Below are positions 5,168 through 10,023 of a stretch of 10,023 bases of DNA, piece after piece (position 1 is the first letter of the stretch; every line of letters begins with the position of its first letter). The stretch is from positions 1-10,023 of the forward strand of contig JADZFP010000337.1 in NCBI GenBank assembly GCA_020849825.1. Reading direction: 5' to 3'. Position numbers and translations under genes: made by a program. The notes below the pieces were generated by a model. That model was not told where the DNA came from, did no database searches, and saw only the letters and a list, made by a program, of their open reading frames with translations. This DNA comes from Saprospiraceae bacterium. GTDB lineage: Bacteria; Bacteroidota; Bacteroidia; Chitinophagales; Saprospiraceae.

Positions 5168-6544
5168 ATGACGCTCCCCAACCACATTGTCGGCGGCGCC
5201 GTGTTCACCGGCGTTTTTGGGGCCACCATCAGCGGTATCAACCTGCTGGCTTCGCCCTGGTACATCGCGGTAACGCTCGCGGCAGCCGTCTTGCCCGACG
5301 TGGACAATACTTCCAGTCCGGTGGGCCGGGTAGTAGGGCCGCTTTCTTATTGGCTCAACCGGCGCTACGGCCATCGCACACTCACCCACTCGGTTGCAGC
5401 GCTCGTTGTGCTTACCTTGATTTTCGCCTTTGCCGAACGAGCAGTTTCCGGGCACACCGACCTCTCTTGGTTTTTCTTCTGGGGCTATCTGAGCCACATC
5501 ATCCTCGATATGTGTACCGTCAACGGGGTCAAACTGTTTTATCCCTTTCACAAATCGGCCTGCGTCATCCCCGGCGATCCGCGCTACCGTTTCGAGACCG
5601 GCAACATCCGCCATGAAACCGTATTTTTCTGTGTAGCCGTTTTGTGCGGCGTGTTTCTCGTTCCACTTTTCAAAAACGGATTCTGGACTTCCTACAACCG
5701 GCTGTTCGGCACCATCAAACACGTTTCCAGCGAGTTCCACAAGTCCGACGATATGCTCGAAGTCGAGTATTGGTACCGCACCGGCACCGAGCAGCGGCAC
5801 GGCAAAGGCCTTTGCCTCGAAGCCACCCATTCCCGCATTCTGTTGATGGATGCGGGCAAGTTTCACCACATCAACGAGGCGGAAGTGGAAGTGCAGCGGG
5901 TCGTACCGATGCACACCGGGCGACATTTCGCTTTCAAAGACACGGCCTTTGTCAGCGTCAGCGCCGACAGCCTCAACCGCCTGTTGCTGGGCAAAAAACT
6001 GATGAGCGTGGAAATCCATTCCAACGTTCAGTTTGAAGCGGCGGGCGGCATCACGCCCGAAATCAGCTATCACTTCAAAGACGACTATCTTGATGCGCTC
6101 CGTGTGCGCCCCATAGACAACGATTATGGGGAAAACAGCGCCAATGGGTTGTCAAGCGTTCGTTTTCAAAGCAGCCCGCGTATTCATACGCTGAACCGCC
6201 GGATTGCCATGTTGCAATACCAATACGAAGAAAAGGCAGGGGAGTACCGCGAGGCGCAGCGCAGCATCCGCGAACTGCGCAGACAGGGAGAGGCCATCGG
6301 CACTTCGGATGTGGCTCGATACGAACGCATCCGCCGCGAGATGCAGGAGTGGGAAAAGGTGAAAAACCCCGACGACCCTGCCGGAGAAATTGAAATACTC
6401 CGCGCGGAAATCCGGGAAATCCAAGCCGACGATACCAACCGTTACAGGGAAAAATCCGTAGAATGGGAGAGAAAGCAAGGTGACAAACAACCCGAGATTC
6501 CGGTCTTCACCGGCTACTTGCGTTTCGTCGTTTTGTCCGACTGA
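5168..6544 (+). CDS. YdjM/DUF457-type membrane-bound metal-dependent hydrolase with coiled-coil tail
   Basis: The protein has 458 residues. Residues 1-~170 match the YdjM/DUF457 family of inner-membrane putative metal-dependent hydrolases: NHIVGG (5-10), LPDVDN (42-47), GHRTLTHS (68-75) and SHIILD (109-114), whose His and Asp residues could bind metal. Hydrophobic segments lie at about 9-26, 32-43, 76-90, 100-114 and 151-168. The rest is a non-membrane extension: a mixed alpha/beta middle (~195-335) and a charged heptad-like stretch (~340-440, rich in E/R/Q) that should form a coiled coil. The family is usually much shorter, so the tail is a notable addition. The substrate is unknown. The gene lies 51 bp after the recombinase-ATPase gene, with no terminator or TAnnTTTG promoter seen between, so co-transcription is likely. 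Both products should be in the membrane, suggesting a shared complex (inference). Confidence 0.8.
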   Translation: MTLPNHIVGGAVFTGVFGATISGINLLASPWYIAVTLAAAVLPDVDNTSSPVGRVVGPLSYWLNRRYGHRTLTHSVAALVVLTLIFAFAERAVSGHTDLSWFFFWGYLSHIILDMCTVNGVKLFYPFHKSACVIPGDPRYRFETGNIRHETVFFCVAVLCGVFLVPLFKNGFWTSYNRLFGTIKHVSSEFHKSDDMLEVEYWYRTGTEQRHGKGLCLEATHSRILLMDAGKFHHINEAEVEVQRVVPMHTGRHFAFKDTAFVSVSADSLNRLLLGKKLMSVEIHSNVQFEAAGGITPEISYHFKDDYLDALRVRPIDNDYGENSANGLSSVRFQSSPRIHTLNRRIAMLQYQYEEKAGEYREAQRSIRELRRQGEAIGTSDVARYERIRREMQEWEKVKNPDDPAGEIEILRAEIREIQADDTNRYREKSVEWERKQGDKQPEIPVFTGYLRFVVLSD

Positions 6545-6662
6545 CACGGCAACAGGTAGCGTTCACGAATTGAAAAGACAGTTTTGCCCAATATCAACAC
6601 CAATTTTAACAACTCAATCGTTTGGCTGTCAATATTTTTGTAAAACAAAACCCCTCGAAACT

Positions 6663-6719
6663 GGAAAGGCCAACGCACCCGTTAGCGCGTCAACCTTTCC
6701 TCGCTGTACCGTGATACAG
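6663..6719. other. Two adjacent stem-loops
   Basis: Stem-loop A: GGAAAGG (6663-6669) pairs with CCTTTCC (6694-6700), then a symmetric 3x3 internal loop, then ACGC/GCGT. Stem-loop B: CTGTA (6704-6708) pairs with TACAG (6715-6719) around a 6-nt loop. On the minus strand a TATCTTTG element (6737-6744) precedes them and a T-rich stretch (about 6640-6652) follows, so a small minus-strand RNA is possible. The -33 box is not at normal spacing. Confidence 0.3.
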
Positions 6720-6811
6720 TACAACTATTTGCAAAGCAAAGATACGGGCTTTATTTCCGTACTTGTCTATCAAATGTTGGCCGCAAGTCAGCGGCGCGCG
6801 CACCACTGTTG

Positions 6812-6852
6812 GAAACAAAAACAATAAAGGGGAACGGTAGCCTACCGTCCCC
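6812..6852 (-). terminator. Terminator-like hairpin reading on the minus strand
   Basis: ACGGTAG (6834-6840) pairs with CTACCGT (6842-6848), extended by GGGG/CCCC. On the minus strand the stem is followed by TTTATTGTTTTTGTTT, a typical U-rich tail. No minus-strand gene leads into it, so it either ends a small RNA or blocks antisense transcription. Confidence 0.5.
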
Positions 6853-6900
6853 CCCTCACACACAGGAGATATTCGCATATCCCGCTGCATGCAAAAAAGC
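6812..6900 (-). ncRNA. Candidate small minus-strand RNA
   Basis: A TATTTTTG element on the minus strand (6906-6913) fits the -7 consensus, and the hairpin/U-tract at 6812-6852 would end the transcript after about 90 nt. There is no good -33 box and no known RNA family was recognised, so this is only a candidate. Confidence 0.2.
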
Positions 6901-6947
6901 CACCGCAAAAATACGGGATAGCGGATAAACCTGCTGTTATTTTTCGC

Positions 6948-7113
6948 AAGCGTACGTCGGGAGGAGTCTGGCGGAGTTAAAAGCGAGGGATTTTTTAGGC
7001 AGTTTTTAACTTTTTGAGGGAGCATAGCCTTGTACTATGTAACCGAAAAAAGGTAAAAAATGACAAAAAAAGACCCGGTTTTAACCCGGCGAGACTCCTC
7101 CCGACGTACGCTT
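6948..7113. mobile_element. 166-bp element bounded by 22-bp perfect inverted repeats
   Basis: The arms are 6948-6969 (AAGCGTACG...AGGAGTCT) and 7092-7113, perfect over 22 bp. They continue imperfectly inward, with GTTAAAA on the left matching TTTTAAC on the right. The 122-bp interior has no gene; it is A-rich and contains a CATAG/CTATG hairpin (7023-7039). Long perfect terminal repeats around a short non-coding core suggest a MITE or an insertion-sequence remnant. No target duplication could be identified, so a giant hairpin or regulatory dyad remains possible. Confidence 0.45.
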
Positions 7114-7139
7114 AGGCCCGGTGGGAGCCTCTGACTGCG

Positions 7140-7191
7140 GATTTAGCCCGTCGTAACGACGGCATGGTTATGCTTTTCTAACCGCTAAATC
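7140..7191 (+). promoter_or_regulatory. Three-way-junction fold in the helicase leader
   Basis: Three perfect stems nest without conflict. P1 is GATTTAGC (7140-7147) with GCTAAATC (7184-7191). P2 is CCGTCG (7148-7153) with CGACGG (7157-7162) and a TAA loop. P3 is GGTTA (7166-7170) with TAACC (7179-7183) and an 8-nt loop. Only three junction bases are unpaired, and 38 of 52 nt pair. The fold ends 8 bp before the helicase ATG. It could be a translation-control RNA element, a single-strand initiation structure or a recombination site. Confidence 0.45.
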
Positions 7192-7199
7192 TATTCATC

Positions 7200-8828
7200 A
7201 TGGCAAAGCAGCAACGCAGTCAGCCTGCCAAACCGCATCCCGGCGCCCCACGCGGATTCGAGCAGTTGCTCGAATCCTTCGGCCTCGACGAGAAAAAACG
7301 CCTTCAAGTCCTTCGAGCCATCCGCAAAGAAGGCGAAAATCTTTCCGCTTACGTTTTTGGCAAATTACCCCCGCAAGACCTGCCCGCCGAGGAAGCGGTG
7401 TTAGGCGCCCTGATGCTCGAACGCGATGCCTTTGGCCGAATCCGGCATATCTGCTCGGAAGAGACATTTTACCTGGAAGCGCACCAGATTGTTTTCCGCG
7501 CCATTCACAACCTCCACGAACAAGGCGCGCCTATTGACTTGCTGACGGTGACTGACTGGCTTAGGAAAAACAAATTGGAGAATACTGTCGGCGGCTCGTA
7601 TCGCCTGGTCGAAATGACAGGCCGGGTTGCCAGTACCGCGCATCTCGAATACCATGTGCGGATGCTCTATCAGTTGCAGAAAATACGAGAGCTGATCCGC
7701 CGCTGCTCGGAGACCATCCGCCGTGCCTACGAATTAGAGGACGTGTTCGACCTCTATGACCAAATGCACCTCGGCACCAAGTTGGTCAATCCGACCGCTT
7801 TGCTGCGCATCCGCAGCATGACCGAAGTTGTGGTAAAGGGCGCACAGGCCAAACCACGCCGCCACCTCATGGGCAGCCTGCTGCGCGAGTCCGACGTGTG
7901 TTTCATCTTTGGTGATGAAGGATGCAGCAAATCCATCCTCGCTTTCCAGATTGGCGATGCCGTGGCCGCGGGTCGCTCGGCCTTTGTCGGGCCGGAATTT
8001 TACAACGAATGCACAGAGGGCAAAAAGACCATCATTCTCGACTTTGAGTTGGATGATGAAGACGTGGCCGACCGGTATAGCGAAGAAGTGGAGGCCGAAT
8101 TTTCAAAAGAGCGCACAAAGGCTTTCCACCGGTTCAGCGACAATTTTTTCCGCGCCGACATCAACCCCGAGTGCGAAGACCTCAAAGACCTCGACCTGAA
8201 AATCATGCGGCAGATTGAAACGCTGGTCGAGTTCGAACACCCCGAATTGCTCATCATTGACAACCTCTCCTGGCTCGTATCCGAATCGCACGACCCCGGC
8301 ATTGCCACTGCCTTCGTCCGCAAATTGATGACCATCAGCCGCCGCTATGCCGTTTCGGTCTTGGTTGTGGCCCACACGCCCAAGCGCAACACCGCCGAGC
8401 CGCTCGAAGCCCGCCACCTGGCCGGCGCCAAGGCTCTGTCCAATTTCGCCACCAACGTCATTGGTATTGGCATTTCCAAACTCGACTCGCACAAACGCTA
8501 CATCAAGCACATCAAAAACCGCAAAGGCATCAAAGTCTTTACCGAGGAAAATGTCGCCACGTTCACCGTGGCCAAGTCCGGCCCCAACCTGATTTGGGAA
8601 TATGACGGCACCACCGTCGAATCTATCCACCTGTCCATCACCGACCGCGAAGAATTCGAACGCGACATGCTCGAACGCTGCATGGACCTCCTGCGACAAG
8701 GCTACTCTTACCGCCGCATCGCCGAAAAAACCGGGCACGTTTGGTCGCACGAAAAAATCCGCCAGAAGACCAACCTGCGGGAAGCCGAGGAACGCGCCCA
8801 GCAGGATCGCCTCTCCGATCAAAATTGA
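7200..8828 (+). CDS. DnaB-N/RepA-type replicative helicase
   Basis: The protein has 542 residues. Residues ~57-160 match the DnaB N-terminal domain: LPPQDLPAEEAVLGALMLE, then FYLEAHQIVFRAI, IDLLTVTDWLRKN, VGGSYRLVEMT and YHVRMLYQLQKIREL. Residues ~215-470 are a RecA-like ATPase of the RSF1010 RepA/AAA_25 kind: P-loop FGDEGCSKSIL (238-245), Walker B LLIIDNLSWL (D354), VVAHTPKR (389-396) and LAGAKALSNFATNVIGI (407-423). The C-terminal ~75 residues contain a probable helix-turn-helix (YSYRRIAEKTGHVWSHEKIRQ). The likely role is a ring helicase that unwinds the element's origin. S243 stands where Walker A normally has the glycine before lysine, which may weaken or alter ATP use. Residues 1-50 are a basic, family-unknown extension. 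Iterons follow the gene and a folded leader precedes it, together suggesting a replication module. Confidence 0.85.
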   Translation: MAKQQRSQPAKPHPGAPRGFEQLLESFGLDEKKRLQVLRAIRKEGENLSAYVFGKLPPQDLPAEEAVLGALMLERDAFGRIRHICSEETFYLEAHQIVFRAIHNLHEQGAPIDLLTVTDWLRKNKLENTVGGSYRLVEMTGRVASTAHLEYHVRMLYQLQKIRELIRRCSETIRRAYELEDVFDLYDQMHLGTKLVNPTALLRIRSMTEVVVKGAQAKPRRHLMGSLLRESDVCFIFGDEGCSKSILAFQIGDAVAAGRSAFVGPEFYNECTEGKKTIILDFELDDEDVADRYSEEVEAEFSKERTKAFHRFSDNFFRADINPECEDLKDLDLKIMRQIETLVEFEHPELLIIDNLSWLVSESHDPGIATAFVRKLMTISRRYAVSVLVVAHTPKRNTAEPLEARHLAGAKALSNFATNVIGIGISKLDSHKRYIKHIKNRKGIKVFTEENVATFTVAKSGPNLIWEYDGTTVESIHLSITDREEFERDMLERCMDLLRQGYSYRRIAEKTGHVWSHEKIRQKTNLREAEERAQQDRLSDQN

Positions 8829-8844
8829 TAGCATCCTGCTGCAT

Positions 8845-9060
8845 TTGACACCGGAGTTGTGTCGCCAATCCCTTGACAGTTTTTGACAGTCGTATTTGAA
8901 TTAAATATTTGTAAACCAGCGTGTTGAACAAGTTTGACAAGTCTTGACACCCCGAATTCTTGACAGTAGAAAAATAAATACACTTTCTTTTTTCTCTGTC
9001 AAAACCGTCAAATCTGTCAAGAGTGTCAAAAATGCCAAGCCTTGTCAAGCCCTTGTCAAC
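8845..9060. repeat. Opposed TTGACA / TGTCAA iterons, candidate replication origin
   Basis: Six TTGACA copies start at 8845, 8873, 8883, 8934, 8944 and 8960; two pairs are 10 bp apart. After an AT-rich core (8968-8995) the inverse word follows in strict 9-bp register from 8996: CTGTCAAAA, CCGTCAAAT, then CTGTCAAGA, GTGTCAAAA, then ATGCCAAGC. TTGTCAAG (9042) and TTGTCAAC (9053) complete it. Iterons beside an AT-rich stretch and a helicase gene are typical of theta origins. They could also be an operator for the gene at 9081. TTGACA is not read as a sigma70 -35 box, since Bacteroidota promoters use TTTG/TAnnTTTG. Confidence 0.65.
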
Positions 9061-9080
9061 AAGCCCAAACCTGTTCAGCC

Positions 9081-9491
9081 ATGACTAAAAATCCCACCGT
9101 CCGACCCGAACACCTCGCCGAGGTATTCACCGAAATCCGAATGCGCAAAGACGTCTATCCCCGCCGCATCGCCGAACGCCTGATGACCCCGAAAAGTGCC
9201 GAAAACAAAATCGCCCTGATGACCCAGGTACACGAGGTGCTGATGTGGCTGCACGAAAACAAAAAGCCTGCCGACTCTCCGTATCCGCCCGGCATCTGCG
9301 GCCTTTCTGCCCATATCAAGGAACTGAAAACCGAACTCAACTGGCGCGACCGGGTGTACAACCGGAAAGTCTTGCTCAGTCAGATGAAACCGGAAGAACG
9401 CGACCTGAAAATTCGCCTGGTGGAAGAAGTAAAAGTCATGTTGGAACAAATGCAAGCCCACAACCTGGCGGTGCAAACTTCACTTTTCTAA
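9081..9491 (+). CDS. Small unknown protein beside the iterons, C-terminal QTSLF
   Basis: The protein has 136 residues and I recognise no family. The ATG at 9081 is preferred over a TTG at 9042, because the latter lies within the iterons. The protein is highly charged and mostly helical, with no membrane segment or signal. It has a conserved-looking RKDVYPRRIAERLMTPKSAENK segment near the N-terminus and a helical C-terminal half (ERDLKIRLVEEVKVMLEQM). It ends in QTSLF, which resembles the sliding-clamp-binding motif QLxLF/QxxLF. Lying between the iterons and an octamer cluster, it could be a replication accessory or initiator, but that rests on position only. The TAA stop is the first three bases of octamer cluster 8. 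Confidence 0.7.
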   Translation: MTKNPTVRPEHLAEVFTEIRMRKDVYPRRIAERLMTPKSAENKIALMTQVHEVLMWLHENKKPADSPYPPGICGLSAHIKELKTELNWRDRVYNRKVLLSQMKPEERDLKIRLVEEVKVMLEQMQAHNLAVQTSLF

Positions 9492-9512
9492 TTATACAAT
9501 TAGGTAATTATG
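9489..9512. repeat. Octamer repeat cluster 8, spanning stop and start codons (3 units)
   Basis: Three units in register: TAATTATA, CAATTAGG, then TAATTATG. The first unit supplies the TAA stop of the gene ending at 9491 and the last supplies the ATG of the gene at 9510. It lies 6.7 kb from the partition genes yet has the same consensus. Confidence 0.7.
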
Positions 9513-9785
9513 GAATTCACCGTGCTCGACACCTTCATCGTCAACGCCGTCGCGGAGCGGAGTTTCATCAATCCCAAGTATCCCCATTTCGTGCAAACGG
9601 CGCAGTCGCTCAATGCCCGTTTCGGCAGCCTGTCGGCCATCCCCGGCTATTCGGAGCTTACCGCCATCACCGCGCCGCACATCCGCCGCATACAAACGCA
9701 AGGCGTATCTGCCGAAGAAAGCGGCCTGGCCGCCGGTTTCATCGTCGGCGCCGTCAACCTGTTCCTTCAACGAAACAAACTCTGA
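9510..9785 (+). CDS. 91-residue protein of unknown function
   Basis: I do not recognise this protein. It has 91 residues with a mixed, weakly hydrophobic composition. The segment GLAAGFIVGAVNLFLQ near the C-terminus (about 71-86) is hydrophobic and glycine-rich, and could be a short membrane or amphipathic helix. There is no signal peptide. The ATG at 9510 is the only good start and lies within octamer cluster 8, with no Shine-Dalgarno. Only 18 bp separate it from the gene upstream, and a lipoprotein gene begins 2 bp after its stop, so the three are probably one transcript. The octamers over its start suggest control by the partition RHH protein (inference). Confidence 0.65.
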   Translation: MEFTVLDTFIVNAVAERSFINPKYPHFVQTAQSLNARFGSLSAIPGYSELTAITAPHIRRIQTQGVSAEESGLAAGFIVGAVNLFLQRNKL

Positions 9786-9787
9786 CT

Positions 9788-10023
9788 ATGAAAACGACCC
9801 TTGTTTTGCTCGCAACGGTATCAATATTGACCATCGGCTGCAAATCCGCCCGCGTAGGGTGGGGGAGGGGCGAGTCCGCCCAATTGCCTGACTGGCTTCA
9901 ACAATTCCATCGCGCCGTGCCTTTCAGCGATTCCGTCGGCTGGAAAGCCCAGGCATACCGTCTGCCCGAACCTTACGAATTGCCGGCCCGCAGACTCACG
10001 CGCCGCACAGCCATCCGCCGGTC
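9788..10023 (+). CDS. Lipoprotein (3' end outside window)
   Basis: The first 78 codons are visible. The N-terminus MKTTLVLLATVSILTIGCKS is a lipoprotein signal peptide: short basic start, hydrophobic core, and an LTIGC lipobox with the acylated cysteine at residue 18. The mature part seen so far has QLPDWLQQFHRAVPFSD and a Pro/Arg-rich stretch; I recognise no domain. It starts 2 bp after the stop of the 91-aa gene, so the two are probably translationally coupled. Lipoproteins on such elements often belong to conjugation or surface-exclusion gene sets, but nothing visible proves that. The gene continues beyond the right edge. Confidence 0.7.
   Translation, partial: MKTTLVLLATVSILTIGCKSARVGWGRGESAQLPDWLQQFHRAVPFSDSVGWKAQAYRLPEPYELPARRLTRRTAIRR

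Larger units (their letters stand above)
6545..7199. other. Structured intergenic region, no credible gene
   Basis: 655 bp separate the hydrolase from the helicase. Frames on either strand show no domain and are probably chance. The region holds a double hairpin at 6663-6719, a minus-strand terminator-like hairpin at 6812-6852, a TATCCCG/CGGGATA inverted pair (6878-6884 and 6914-6920), 22-bp inverted repeats at 6948 and 7092, and a three-way-junction fold at 7140-7191. It may hold small RNAs, a mobile-element remnant and the helicase leader. Confidence 0.6.

Noticed and set aside
4742..6073. 443-residue open frame on the minus strand
   Set aside because: It lies opposite two plus-strand genes with clear catalytic motifs and spans their junction. 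No recognisable domain; a GC-bias shadow.
6640..6730. tRNA gene suggested by a GTTTCGAG stretch on the minus strand
   Set aside because: No acceptor stem, D-arm or anticodon arm could be fitted around it.
6948..7113. Target-site duplication flanking the inverted repeats
   Set aside because: I compared the flanks TTTTTCGC and AGGCCCGG and found no convincing direct repeat.
8847..8863. GACAC/GTGTC hairpin as terminator of the helicase gene
   Set aside because: Only 5 bp of stem and no T-tract; it is better explained as iteron half-sites.
8873..8965. TTGACA read as sigma70 -35 promoter boxes
   Set aside because: The context suggests Bacteroidota, where promoters use TTTG and TAnnTTTG. The tandem and inverted arrangement fits iterons better.

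Overview
The window looks like the backbone of a plasmid, or of a plasmid-like integrative element, from the phylum Bacteroidota. Three things point there. A KilA-N protein, a compact ParA with a ribbon-helix-helix partner, and a DnaB/RepA-type helicase occur together. The two clearest promoters carry the Bacteroidota -7 element TAnnTTTG. Genes lack Shine-Dalgarno leaders, and start codons sit in AT-rich context. Coding DNA is fairly GC-rich and intergenic DNA is strikingly AT-rich. A Saprospiraceae-like host is a guess. All genes lie on the + strand.

Layout: (1) 3-821, a KilA-N domain gene cut by the left edge, with a 22-bp palindrome inside its domain and a related 46-bp perfect palindrome just after it. 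(2) 822-2032, about 1.2 kb without a credible gene but holding six clusters of an 8-bp repeat in strict register (consensus TAMTYANN). (3) 2033-3196, parA and an RHH gene, each with an octamer cluster over its promoter, then a strong terminator. (4) 3560-6544, a tyrosine recombinase catalytic domain fused to a P-loop ATPase and two membrane helices, followed by a YdjM/DUF457 membrane protein with a long coiled-coil tail. (5) 6545-7199, a structured intergenic region with 22-bp inverted repeats 122 bp apart, a minus-strand terminator-like hairpin and a three-way-junction fold just before the next gene. (6) 7200-8828, a DnaB-N/RepA-like helicase. (7) 8845-9060, opposed TTGACA/TGTCAA iterons around an AT-rich core, a likely origin or replication control site. 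(8) 9081-10023, a small unknown protein ending in a possible clamp-binding motif, a 91-aa unknown whose ATG lies inside another octamer cluster, and a truncated lipoprotein.

Proposed working: the ParA/RHH pair plausibly segregates the element, using the octamer clusters as a dispersed centromere. The same clusters would repress parA and the RHH gene and reach as far as the 91-aa gene, much as omega/delta systems use heptad repeats. The helicase and iterons would handle replication. The recombinase-ATPase could resolve dimers or integrate the element, perhaps at the membrane. The octamer system and the recombinase-ATPase-membrane fusion are the most novel-looking parts. Everything here was read by eye; no similarity search was run.
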